NCBI RefSeq assembly: GCF_001592085.1
Contig: NZ_BCWD01000002.1
Span: forward strand, 62,001-126,000
Source of the DNA: Levilactobacillus senmaizukei DSM 21775 = NBRC 103853
GTDB lineage: Bacteria > Bacillota > Bacilli > Lactobacillales > Lactobacillaceae
Length of the DNA stretch: 64,000 bases
Reading direction: 5' to 3'
Shown here: piece by piece, positions 6,839 through 15,074 of the stretch
Position numbering within the stretch: position 1 is the stretch's first letter
Layout: the number at the start of each line of letters is the position of its first letter
Made by a program: the position numbers and the translations under genes
Notes under the pieces: generated by a model
Database searches by the model: none
The model's input: the letters and a program-made list of their open reading frames with translations, nothing else
Told to the model about the DNA's origin: nothing

Positions 6839-8767
6839 CTATTCGTACGACAGGGCTTCCACTGGATCCAGCTTCGAAGCCTGGCCGGCTGGCGCCAGTG
6901 CCGCTAACAGACTGATGATAATGGCGACGACAATCCCAAAGATCATGTAGTTACTGGTGATATCAATAATCATGTAACCAATGCCTTTTCTAGCCACGTT
7001 ATTAGCCAGCACCGCCACAATTTCCGTGAAGACCAGCCCCAACAGGCTGGAGAATAACCCGAGGAAGAAGGCTTCCGACAAGAACAAGTGGCGAATATCC
7101 TTGCGCCGCACACCTAATGCCCGCAGAATACCAATTTCCTTGGTCCGTTCCGAAACGCTGATGTACAGCACCACGATAATCATAATGGCCGAGACTAACA
7201 GGGAAATTCCCGCGATGGCTGCCAAGACGTAGAACGCTAATTGAATGTAGGTGTTCAGCGTCGAAACAATCGCGCCGGCCCCCGTCAACTGATACTGTTT
7301 CTTCTTGCCATTGTCGGTCTTCAAGCCCTTGATCTTATCCTGCACGCTCGTCACGTTCTTCAAGGAATCAATCATGACCGTCGCAAAGTTGGCCCGGAAG
7401 GTCAGCTTCTTACTCTTGTACATGTTGCGCACCGTTTGCAGGTTGGTCTGAAGTTGGCCCGAACTGTCGTCGGTAATCCCACTAACCTTCAGGGACTTGG
7501 TCATCACGACCGGCAAATGCTGCTTGTTCATCCCCGTGACAGAGACCTTCACCTTCTGCCCAATCAACTTGTACGGATGTTGCTTGTTGAATTTCTTGGC
7601 AAATGCCTTGGACAAAATGACTTCGCCCGTAGCTGGCTTGTGCCCCTTCTTCACGCTCTTAGCCAACATTTGGTCGGTCGTCGTTTGGAAGATGGACGAG
7701 GTCGCCGAGGTGCCGCCCTTTTGAACCTGAATTCCTTGGCCGTAATACCCGAGTTCAACCTTCTTAACGTGCTTCAATTGCTTAATTCGGTTGACGTCGG
7801 TCTGGCCAATCTCAAGCTTCTTGGCATCCTGACTGTCCGTGTTCTGGGCTACCTGAACGGCGGTTGGCTTAATTTGGGAATAAATTTCGTGGTTGATATA
7901 CCCCTTAACGCCGCGCCCAAGGCCCAACATCAGAATCACACTGAAGATCCCGATGGACGCCCCAAAGATAATTAACAAGTTCCGTTTCAAGTTGTAGCGC
8001 ATATGCTTCAGTGCCATCTTGACCATGGCCGTGAAGCTCAGGTGCTTCGATGGTAAGTCGTGATGTTCTCCAACTGGGAAGGCAGCCTTCAACCGCGTAT
8101 CGTGGTCGATGATCCCGTCTTCCATGTGAACAATTCGCGTCCCGTGGTCAGCCACCTCTTGTGAGTGGGTAACACAGATGACCAGCTTACCATCCGCCGC
8201 AATTTCATCCATCAACGCCAGAATTTCCTGGGTGTTCTGAGAATCCAACGCCCCGGTTGGTTCGTCGGCGATGATGATGTCGGGATCGGAGGCTAACGCC
8301 CGCGCGATGGCGACCCGTTGCTTCTGCCCACCGGACAATTGGTTAGGATGCTTGTGCATATGTTCCGCCAGCCCCACCTTTTTCAGGAGGCTTTCGGCTC
8401 GTTCCTTCTGATCATGCCGACTGAGGCCGGTCATTTGCAGGGAAACCAGCACGTTATCCAAAATGCTGAGATGACTGATTAAATTAAAGTTTTGAAAGAC
8501 AAAGCCAATCGTCTGGCGCCGAAAGGCATCGAGCTCTTTCGCCGAAATCTGCCGCACGGACGTGCCATTCAACAGCACATCCCCTTCGTACTGGGCGTCC
8601 AGCCCACCGATGATATTCATCAGCGTGGTCTTCCCACCACCAGATTCCCCCAAGATCGACACAAACTCGCCGCGATCAAACTGCAGGTCGATTCCCTTCA
8701 GAACCGGAAAGGCGGTCTTGTTCATGTAATACGTCTTACGAATACCCCTTAACTCTAAAAAGCTCAT
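6839..8767 (-). CDS. ABC exporter, fused ATPase and FtsX-type permease (MacB-like)
   Basis: A 642-residue fusion. Residues 1-225 are an ATPase of the LolD/MacB class: Walker [10 protein letters not shown] (40-48), signature LSGGQKQR (about 143-150), Walker [13 protein letters not shown] (about 161-172). The permease part has one membrane helix near 250-275 ([18 protein letters not shown]), a large extracytoplasmic domain of about 240 residues, and three C-terminal helices ending in [20 protein letters not shown], the usual FtsX/MacB tail. AGGAGG-like TTGGAGGAG precedes the start. Family members export or sense peptides and antibiotics, or take part in envelope stress. No partner or two-component system is adjacent, so the substrate is unknown. 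Confidence 0.88.
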   Translation of the reverse strand: MSFLELRGIRKTYYMNKTAFPVLKGIDLQFDRGEFVSILGESGGGKTTLMNIIGGLDAQYEGDVLLNGTSVRQISAKELDAFRRQTIGFVFQNFNLISHLSILDNVLVSLQMTGLSRHDQKERAESLLKKVGLAEHMHKHPNQLSGGQKQRVAIARALASDPDIIIADEPTGALDSQNTQEILALMDEIAADGKLVICVTHSQEVADHGTRIVHMEDGIIDHDTRLKAAFPVGEHHDLPSKHLSFTAMVKMALKHMRYNLKRNLLIIFGASIGIFSVILMLGLGRGVKGYINHEIYSQIKPTAVQVAQNTDSQDAKKLEIGQTDVNRIKQLKHVKKVELGYYGQGIQVQKGGTSATSSIFQTTTDQMLAKSVKKGHKPATGEVILSKAFAKKFNKQHPYKLIGQKVKVSVTGMNKQHLPVVMTKSLKVSGITDDSSGQLQTNLQTVRNMYKSKKLTFRANFATVMIDSLKNVTSVQDKIKGLKTDNGKKKQYQLTGAGAIVSTLNTYIQLAFYVLAAIAGISLLVSAIMIIVVLYISVSERTKEIGILRALGVRRKDIRHLFLSEAFFLGLFSSLLGLVFTEIVAVLANNVARKGIGYMIIDITSNYMIFGIVVAIIISLLAALAPAGQASKLDPVEALSYE

Positions 8768-8842
8768 AGGCTGTACTCCTCCAAATAAAGTATACCGTGA
8801 ACAATACCCCTTTTTAGATCGTTGTGCAATCTTTTCAATGGA

Positions 8843-9499
8843 TTATTTAACAGTAAACACGGTGCGGATCGCCTTCACGTCGCGATCGATATCGTCACTC
8901 TGGGTGAGCAGACTGATCACGGCTGCCCCCATGGCGCCCGCCTGCGCAATCGCGGGCAAGGCGTCGACGGTAATCCCGCCAATGGCCACGATGGGAAAAT
9001 GACTGCGCTCAACCAACATTTGTAGTCCGGTGACCCCAATGACGGGATCGGCATCGGTCTTGGAGATCGTTGGCAGAATGGGGCCACTCCCTAAGTAATC
9101 AATTCCCTTAATTTGGTTAGCGGTGCGGACCTCATCCTTTGTCGAGCAGGACAATCCCACGAACATGTTATGCCCGGCAATCCGGTCGATGACGTCCGTC
9201 ACCCGCTGATCACCTTGGCCGACGTGAATCCCATCGGCATGTAAGGCCAACGCTAAATCCACATCGTCGTCCACAATGAAGGGCACGCTAGCCGCCCGAC
9301 ATTGGGCCCGCAGATCGCGGCCGAGGTCCAAACGTTGGGCACCACTCAACTTACTAGCACCCTTATCTCGAAATTGAAAGGCCGTGATTCCGGCCGCCAG
9401 GGCTGCCGTTAATACTTGACGTAAGTCCCGTCCGGGCACGTCTTGACTGCCCGCAACGAAGTAAGCCCGTAGTAATCCTGGTTCAAAAGTAACCGACAT
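8843..9499 (-). CDS. thiE: Thiamine-phosphate synthase
   Basis: A 218-residue TIM-barrel enzyme joining HMP pyrophosphate with thiazole phosphate to make thiamine phosphate. Characteristic segments are FQFRDKGASKL (pyrophosphate contact), FIVDDDVDLALALHADGIHVGQGD, GLSCSTKDEV, YLGSGPILPTISKTDA and VAIGGITVDALPAI. The start at 9499 is chosen because an AGGAGG site lies upstream and its ATG overlaps the thiD stop codon (TAATG). It is last in the thiM-thiD-thiE operon, which salvages pyrimidine and thiazole moieties. Confidence 0.95.
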   Translation of the reverse strand: MSVTFEPGLLRAYFVAGSQDVPGRDLRQVLTAALAAGITAFQFRDKGASKLSGAQRLDLGRDLRAQCRAASVPFIVDDDVDLALALHADGIHVGQGDQRVTDVIDRIAGHNMFVGLSCSTKDEVRTANQIKGIDYLGSGPILPTISKTDADPVIGVTGLQMLVERSHFPIVAIGGITVDALPAIAQAGAMGAAVISLLTQSDDIDRDVKAIRTVFTVK

Positions 9500-10314
9500 T
9501 ATTGTGCACCTCCTTGACCATAGGCCCAATGATTGAGGGGCCCGTGACCGTGACCGACGGGAATCGTATTTTCAATCGCCGCCGTCACAAAATCCTTACT
9601 GATTCGAATCGCCGTTTCATAATCTTGACCCTTCGCCAATTCGGCCGTAATGCATGAGGACAGTGTGTCCCCGGTACCATGCGTTCGCACGGTATCGATG
9701 CGAGGCGCCGTGAGCCAAAATGACCGGCCGTCCGCCATCAAGACGAAGTCACTGGCTTCATCCGGCGTGGCCTCATGGCCCCCTTTGATCACGATGTTCT
9801 TCGCCCCAAGGTCTTGCAACGCTAACGCCGCCTGCACCATCTGATCGGATGACTCAATCGTCAATCCCGTCAACCGCTCGGCTTCTGGGATATTAGGCGT
9901 CAGCACATCCGCCAATGGCACCAGCTCGTCACGCACCGTGGTCACGGCGTCATCGGCCAGTAACGCCGCGCCGCCCTTGGCAATCATAACTGGATCAACT
10001 GTCAGCGGACCAAAACAATTTTTCTTTAGATTAACCACGACGTCATGCACGTGCTCAGCATCCGCCAACATTCCGGTCTTGCAGGCGCGAATGTTAAAGT
10101 CAGCCGCCAACGACGCGAATTGTTCGTCAATCAGGTGCTGCGGCACGGCCATGAAATCCTGAACCCCCAGGGTATTCTGGGCGGTAACGGCCACCACCAC
10201 GGCAGTCCCAAAGACGTTACGCTCCTGCATCGTCTTCAAGTCCGCCATTACACCGGCGCCACCACCACTATCCGTCCCCGCAATGGTTAACGTTTCTGGA
10301 AATTCATTTGCCAT
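9499..10314 (-). CDS. thiD: Hydroxymethylpyrimidine (phosphate) kinase
   Basis: A 271-residue ribokinase-fold kinase that phosphorylates HMP and HMP-phosphate. The N-terminus LTIAGTDSGGGAGVMADLKT is the family signature; LTVDPVMIAKGGAALL and the anion-hole segment THGTGDTLSSCITAELAKG with its catalytic Asp are present. The length matches the family. It lies between thiM (28 bp upstream) and thiE (1-bp overlap), so it provides one of the two substrates for ThiE. Confidence 0.95.
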   Translation of the reverse strand: MANEFPETLTIAGTDSGGGAGVMADLKTMQERNVFGTAVVVAVTAQNTLGVQDFMAVPQHLIDEQFASLAADFNIRACKTGMLADAEHVHDVVVNLKKNCFGPLTVDPVMIAKGGAALLADDAVTTVRDELVPLADVLTPNIPEAERLTGLTIESSDQMVQAALALQDLGAKNIVIKGGHEATPDEASDFVLMADGRSFWLTAPRIDTVRTHGTGDTLSSCITAELAKGQDYETAIRISKDFVTAAIENTIPVGHGHGPLNHWAYGQGGAQ

Positions 10315-10342
10315 GTCACATCATCCCTTCTTATAAATTTAG

Positions 10343-11131
10343 TTATTCAAACGCGGCCACCGCTTCAATATCGGTAACCGTCGTCGTTTGGAGCGCATCC
10401 AGAAGTTTAACAATAAAGCTTCCAGCCGCCACATCCGGATTGGCTTCCACCACCAGTTGCCCGATGGCCGCAAAAACTAGGCAGGCCGTCTGGGCCGCCT
10501 CGAAGGCATCCGGCTCGATAGCACAGAAGGCCCCCACGATACTGGACAACATGTCCCCGGACCCCACGTGCACCTGAAATAGTGGCGTACCGTTCATGAC
10601 TTTCACCGTCCGCGTCCCATCGGTAATAATATCGGTGGGCCCGGATAGGATCACGGTACAACTCAACTTCTGCGCACAGGCTTGGGCAATTGCCACCAGG
10701 TCGCCGTCACCGGAACCGGCATCAATGCCCTTAGCCGCCCATGTGATATCGGCGAGCGCGGCAATTTCGCCGGCATTCCCGCGAATAACATCTGGGTGAA
10801 ACGTCTCTAATAAATGATTAGCCACGTGCTTCCGGTAAGTCACGGCCCCCACCGCTACCGGATCGATCACCAATGGCCGGTGCTGTTCATTTGCCAGCTG
10901 GCCGACCGTTTGAATTTGTTCGATTTGCCGCTCGGTAAAAGCCCCCAAGTTCAGGCAGACCGCATTGGCAATCCCCACCATTTCCGCGGCTTCCGCAACC
11001 TCTTCCGACATGATGGGTGACGCCCCCAAGGCATTCAACCCGTTCGCCACGTCCTGGACGGTAACGAAATTGGAGATGTTAAAGACAATTGGATTCTGGA
11101 CCCGTAACTCATTCAACAGTGATAACTTCAT
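10343..11131 (-). CDS. thiM: Hydroxyethylthiazole kinase
   Basis: A 262-residue enzyme that phosphorylates hydroxyethylthiazole for use by ThiE. Recognisable segments are PIVFNISNFVTVQDVANGLNALGASPIMSEE, LVIDPVAVGAVTYR, GNAGEIAALA and the active-site VGSGDMLSSIVGAF (the ATP and catalytic region; many homologues have Cys in place of Asp here). It is first in the salvage operon, with an AAGGGGG ribosome site. I looked for a TPP riboswitch in the 750 bp upstream and did not see its CUGAGA and ACCUGA cores; the upstream sequence holds repeats B2 and B3 instead. Confidence 0.95.
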   Translation of the reverse strand: MKLSLLNELRVQNPIVFNISNFVTVQDVANGLNALGASPIMSEEVAEAAEMVGIANAVCLNLGAFTERQIEQIQTVGQLANEQHRPLVIDPVAVGAVTYRKHVANHLLETFHPDVIRGNAGEIAALADITWAAKGIDAGSGDGDLVAIAQACAQKLSCTVILSGPTDIITDGTRTVKVMNGTPLFQVHVGSGDMLSSIVGAFCAIEPDAFEAAQTACLVFAAIGQLVVEANPDVAAGSFIVKLLDALQTTTVTDIEAVAAFE

Positions 11132-11191
11132 GATGCTGCCCCCTTATAATTTGTCTTACTCTTTCTGGTTCCTATTTTGGTGGCCGAAGAT

Positions 11192-11344
11192 CGCCTACCG
11201 GTTGGCCAGCTAGATACTGGAACGCCATGGGCACGGCTTTGAGCCCAAAAACGTCTCAAAGGCCGACCTTTCTCTAAGCTGGGAATCTCCCTAAACTAAG
11301 AGAAACTTCATAGCTGAGCATCTATCTGACCGTCCTCTCGGCTA
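11192..11344 (+). repeat. Family B three-stem repeat, copy B2
   Basis: Starts CTACCGGTTGGCCAG and ends CCGTCCTCTCGGCT. P2 GCTTTGAG/CTCAAAGGC and P3 TTTCTCT/AGAGAAA with inner GGGA/TCCC are intact; P1 (AGCTAGATACT with AGCATCTATCT) has imperfections. It is 60 bp upstream of thiM, antisense to it, and inverted relative to B3. Confidence 0.85.
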
Positions 11345-11475
11345 ACACTGACCCCCAAGTCTCAATTAACTGACAGACGGACAATCATAGCAATCACCAT
11401 GATGGCAACTGAGTTACCCTAACCAATTCCACTCTGACGAGGTGCGATTCCCATCCTTATACCCTCCACGACTGG

Positions 11476-11637
11476 GTAAGCCATGAGGACGGTCCCGGAG
11501 ATACTCAGTGGTATCGTTTATCTTAGCCGAGTGAGTTCCTCGGGTTAGGTAAAGACCGACCTTTAAAATACAGGTCCTTCGCGACTTAAAGTCGTGTCCA
11601 CCACGTTCCAGCGTCTCCAGGGCCAACTGGCAAGACG
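11476..11637 (-). repeat. Family B three-stem repeat, copy B3
   Basis: Downstream of the SDR gene and in sense with it. P3 is TTTATCTTAGCCGAG with CTCGGGTTAGGTAAA; P2 is CTTTAA/TTAAAG around a long loop; P1 is short (CCC and GGAGA with TCTCC and GGG). The remainder of the 11132-11890 gap (11345-11475 and 11638-11890) shows no gene. Confidence 0.8.
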
Positions 11638-11890
11638 ACCCAGGGTGGCCGTCAGCCACCCAAACCAGGCCACTGAAAATCAAGACAACATAAAACGGAC
11701 CGCCAGCTCACGAAAGTGTGAACCGGTGGCCCGTTGTGGGTGCCACGACACGTTCCCTTCGCAAGTTTGAACTTGACAGGTTCTAAGGGATCGCTGACAA
11801 ATCAACATCTCAGCCCACGAATGGACACCCCTAGTGTTTTGGTTACTTCTAGCCTACCAGCTTTCGCTCGTGACAACAACGCTTCTTAGA

Positions 11891-12727
11891 TTATTGGGTA
11901 ACACGTTCAGCAGCCTTACCAATTGAAAGCCACATCCGATCGATCACCTTATCTGGCAGGAATCGATGGATATAGAGTACTTGGCTCCCGGAACCACCAT
12001 GGTAACGAGTTTTTGGCCGCCGTGATAGGGCTGCACGGTCAACCAGACGGGCAATCACCTTAGGTTCGCTGGCAAACTTTTCAACGCCCTTGAGAATAGC
12101 CGCAGCTTTGTCGGCGGATGGGCTGTAAGGGCCATCGGCGGACAAGGCCTTCAGATGATCGGCCGCAATGCCGGCCCATTCGGATTGGATAGCCCCGGGT
12201 TCGATCACGGCGACGTCAATGCCTAACGGCTTCAACTCTAACCGGAGGGCATCGGATAAGCCTTCCAAAGCAAACTTGGAAGCAACGTACCAGCTAGCCA
12301 GTGGTTGGGCAATCTTGCCATCCACGGAGGTAATGTTAATAACCCGGCCACTGTGTTGTTGCCGCATCAATGGTAAGACCGTCTTGATAAGGTCGGCAGC
12401 GCCAAATAGGTTAACGTCGAATTGGTTCTTGGCATCTGCCAACGGCACATCTTCCAAGGCCCCCATTAGGCCGTAACCGGCGTTGTTAACTAGGATGTCG
12501 ATCCGACCTTCCTCGTTCGTGATTCGGTCAACGACCGTCCGCACACTGTCGGCGTCCGTAATGTCTAGGTGAACGGTAGTAATCCCCAGGTCATCCAGAT
12601 CGTTCATCTTGTTAACCCGCCGGGCCCCCGCATAAACGGTCACACCGTTACGATGCAGGCTTCGGGCAATTGCGTTCCCAATTCCTGATGAAGCCCCAGT
12701 TACCAATGCAACTTTTCGTTGTGTCAT
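11891..12727 (-). CDS. Short-chain dehydrogenase/reductase
   Basis: A 278-residue classical SDR. The Rossmann glycine motif is TGASSGIG (residues about 10-17), NNAG follows at about 85, the catalytic Ser is in INITSVDG and the YxxxK pair is in WYVASKFALEG. The acidic residue that would select NAD is replaced by ARR after the second strand, which favours NADPH. The substrate cannot be told from sequence; the closest annotated types are broad oxidoreductases of the YusZ/retinol-dehydrogenase-like group. It stands alone between repeat-filled gaps. Confidence 0.85.
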   Translation of the reverse strand: MTQRKVALVTGASSGIGNAIARSLHRNGVTVYAGARRVNKMNDLDDLGITTVHLDITDADSVRTVVDRITNEEGRIDILVNNAGYGLMGALEDVPLADAKNQFDVNLFGAADLIKTVLPLMRQQHSGRVINITSVDGKIAQPLASWYVASKFALEGLSDALRLELKPLGIDVAVIEPGAIQSEWAGIAADHLKALSADGPYSPSADKAAAILKGVEKFASEPKVIARLVDRAALSRRPKTRYHGGSGSQVLYIHRFLPDKVIDRMWLSIGKAAERVTQ

Positions 12728-12869
12728 AAGTCCATTACCTCCTAGATAATTAGACCGAGCATTAATCGGCCGTGGATGAAATCGCTTACCTTCATATAAT
12801 AATGATGCTAAAACTTATTGGGCGCCACGTCTACTAATTAACACGATAAATCACAAAAAGTTGTGGGTT

Positions 12870-13032
12870 CTGTCTCGCCAGGAGCCAGCCCTGATGGGCC
12901 GGAACGCGGTGAACATGACTTTGAGCCAAAGGGCGGTCTCAAAGATCAGTTCTGCCTAACCGGAGAAGTTTCCTCCGCTAAGGCAGTTCCACGGCTGGGC
13001 CCGGGCTGGCTCCTGGCTGGCTCCTGGCTGGA
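12870..13032 (+). repeat. Family B three-stem repeat, copy B4
   Basis: P1 is a perfect 15-bp pairing of 12877-12891 with 13003-13017 (GCCAGGAGCCAGCCC). P2 is CTTTGAG/CTCAAAG around ccaaagggcggt. P3 is CTGCCTAACCGGAG with CTCCGCTAAGGCAG. The right end contains an extra TGGCTCCTGGC duplication at 13014-13028, a small tandem expansion of the P1 arm. Confidence 0.88.
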
Positions 13033-13169
13033 TACTTACCGTTGACTTATCAACTGTAGAAACTGATGACGAACTACCTAGAAGAGCGTTAGACACCCAG
13101 TCATTTTTCAATTGCGAACGCTTCCGTAGGTTATTTCTAGATCTACACCCCGTCGAACCATTCCCAATC

Positions 13170-13235
13170 AAATTAAAATGGTCGCCTTGAGTTGGGACTA
13201 GCAGGCATGACGACTAGTTCCAACTCAAGACGATC
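13170..13235 (-). terminator. Hairpin, probable fetAB terminator
   Basis: A 14- to 17-bp stem (GTCGCCTTGAGTTGGGACTAG with CTAGTTCCAACTCAAGACG) with a 12-base loop; the minus-strand tail is CATTTTAATTT. Repeat B5 lies between the fetB stop and this hairpin. Confidence 0.55.
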
Positions 13236-13289
13236 GTTTAAAAGTTCCTCAATGATTCAATTCTCAGCAGTTCAGGCACTGAGCCTACC

Positions 13290-13446
13290 TAAGCCGTGAG
13301 GGCGGCCAGATAGATGCTCAGCCATGAAATTTCTCTTAGGCGGGCGACCTTCCCGACTTAGAGAAAGGCCGGCCTTTGAGACCGCTCTTTGGCTCAAAGC
13401 CGTGCCCACGGCGTTCCAGCAGCTATCTGGCCAACCGGCAAGACGA
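13290..13446 (-). repeat. Family B three-stem repeat, copy B5
   Basis: Lies 20 bp after the fetB stop, in sense with it. P1 pairs 13304-13313 with 13423-13432 perfectly (GGCCAGATAG). P3 is TTTCTCTTAGGCGGG with CCCGACTTAGAGAAA. P2 is CTTTGAG/CTCAAAG around accgctctttgg. Confidence 0.88.
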
Positions 13447-13466
13447 CCAAAACAAAAGATCAAATT

Positions 13467-14225
13467 CTAGATCAACAATTGCTTTTGGTCATTGTAAAAC
13501 CGTTTGTAGGCCCAGTAGCAGGCGAGTACGGAGCCAATGCTGGTGGCGGATAGCAACATGAAGGTCACCATGACTTGGTATTTAATTGCCCGAACGGGGT
13601 CGACGCCGGCAAAGATTAACCCAGACATCATCCCCGGTAAGCTGACGATGCCAACTGTCTTGGCGCCATCAATTGTCGGTTGCATCCCCGTCTTGATACT
13701 GTCGCGCAAGATATCCTTCGACGCGTCCTTCAGGTCCGCACCCAACGCTAACTTTTCCAGCACCGCTTGCCGCTCTTGGCGGAACTGGGCGTTCAAGTTA
13801 CGGTAACACAGCCCAATGGCCACCATCGAGTTTGAGGCAATCATTCCGGAAATCGGGATCATTTGTGCCGGAATGAATTTGATAGCGCCCGCCAACATCA
13901 AGACGCCCAACGTAACGGCCGTACTGATCAGGATGGCGCCGATGGAAATCGGCAAGGCATCGGGAATACCATTACTGCGCTGTTTAGCATTATAGCCCGC
14001 GTTAAAAATAATGATGAGAATCAATGTCAATGTGAGCCAAAGGTTATCGACCTTGAAGACCGACTTGAGTAAATACCCCACCACAAAGAGTTGGATGACC
14101 GCCCGGACAACCCCGATGATCATATCCTTATCGATCCCCAACTTTTCCTTCCAACCAATCGCCAAAGCAATCAACACGAGCCCTAGCGCCAACATTAATG
14201 ATTGATTATTCACCGCCAGATTCAT
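13467..14225 (-). CDS. fetB: ABC exporter permease, FetB (UPF0014) family
   Basis: A 252-residue integral membrane protein with about seven helices and the UPF0014 signatures NAGYNAKQR, IPISGMIASNSMVAIGLCYRNL and VSLPGMMSGLIFAGVDPVRAIKYQ. In E. coli FetAB is an iron exporter that helps resist oxidative stress; the same role here is inferred. The ATG overlaps the end of fetA by four bases (ATGA), so the two are translationally coupled. Confidence 0.88.
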   Translation of the reverse strand: MNLAVNNQSLMLALGLVLIALAIGWKEKLGIDKDMIIGVVRAVIQLFVVGYLLKSVFKVDNLWLTLTLILIIIFNAGYNAKQRSNGIPDALPISIGAILISTAVTLGVLMLAGAIKFIPAQMIPISGMIASNSMVAIGLCYRNLNAQFRQERQAVLEKLALGADLKDASKDILRDSIKTGMQPTIDGAKTVGIVSLPGMMSGLIFAGVDPVRAIKYQVMVTFMLLSATSIGSVLACYWAYKRFYNDQKQLLI

Positions 14226-14875
14226 GAGGCACCTCCCGCGTCGATCTTCCCTGCGGTCAGTGTTATCAACCGCGAGGCCGCCGCTATCTCTGCTTGATCG
14301 TGGGTAATCGCAATAATCGTCAAGCCGTCGTCCTCGTTAAAATGGCGAATCATCGACCAGACGAAGGCCTTATTTGCTTCATCTAATCCGGCGGTCACCT
14401 CGTCCAGGATCAAGACTTCCGGATAAATCATCACATTTCGTAACAGTGCCACCCGTTGACGTTGCCCGCCGGACAGGTCAACCACCGGTTTGGCGAGATC
14501 ACTGGCCGCCAAGCCTACATATTCTAGTCCGCGAACGGCCCGGTCCCGATCAAAGGGCATTTGCCGGATGTCATACGGAAACTGGAGATTGTCCTGAACT
14601 GTGTTGCCGAAGAGCGTGGGTTGTTGGAAGCTATACGAAACCCGGCGCCGATAGCTGATCGGATCGTAGAGCTCAATCGGGTCGTCATCGAAATTCAATT
14701 CACCACTGGTCTTGCTCAGTAACGACGCGATAATCCGAACCAGGGTAGACTTGCCACTCCCCGAAGGTCCCGCAATGGTCACCCATTCCTGCCGGTCAAT
14801 CGTCAGATTAATTTCCTTCAAAATACAGGTATCATCCACGTGATACCCCAAATCGACTAGTTCAATTAGACTCAT
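14222..14875 (-). CDS. fetA: ABC exporter ATPase, FetA family
   Basis: A 217-residue ATPase: Walker A GPSGSGKST (about 37-45), Q-loop in YSFQQPTLFG, signature LSGGQRQRVAL, Walker B VLILDEVTAGLD and the switch His in IAITHDQAE. It forms the energy-coupling subunit for FetB, with which it overlaps by four bases. The gene has an AGGAGGAG site. It is divergent from rlmD, 200 bp away; no metal-responsive operator was recognised in the gap. Confidence 0.88.
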   Translation of the reverse strand: MSLIELVDLGYHVDDTCILKEINLTIDRQEWVTIAGPSGSGKSTLVRIIASLLSKTSGELNFDDDPIELYDPISYRRRVSYSFQQPTLFGNTVQDNLQFPYDIRQMPFDRDRAVRGLEYVGLAASDLAKPVVDLSGGQRQRVALLRNVMIYPEVLILDEVTAGLDEANKAFVWSMIRHFNEDDGLTIIAITHDQAEIAAASRLITLTAGKIDAGGAS

Positions 14876-15074
14876 GAGAACTCCTCCTCCCCACGGATGT
14901 CCCGCATGGCATCATTGTAGCCAAAACGGTCCCAGATCCCTACAGAAAGCACTCCGTTTGGTTAAAAAATCCCCGTCGCCCCGGGCACCCTCAAAGTTTG
15001 GTATAATGTTCAAGACCGTAACGGTATGAAATAAATGAAGTTACTTAACAAATGACAACCCAATAGGAGAAAAT

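Noticed and set aside
7241-7975. A 244-codon plus-strand frame within the ABC exporter gene
   Set aside because: It is antisense to a clear permease domain, has no ribosome site, and its translation is low in recognisable patterns; it is a frame shadow.
11132-11890. TPP riboswitch upstream of thiM
   Set aside because: No CUGAGA and ACCUGA core pair could be found on the minus strand.
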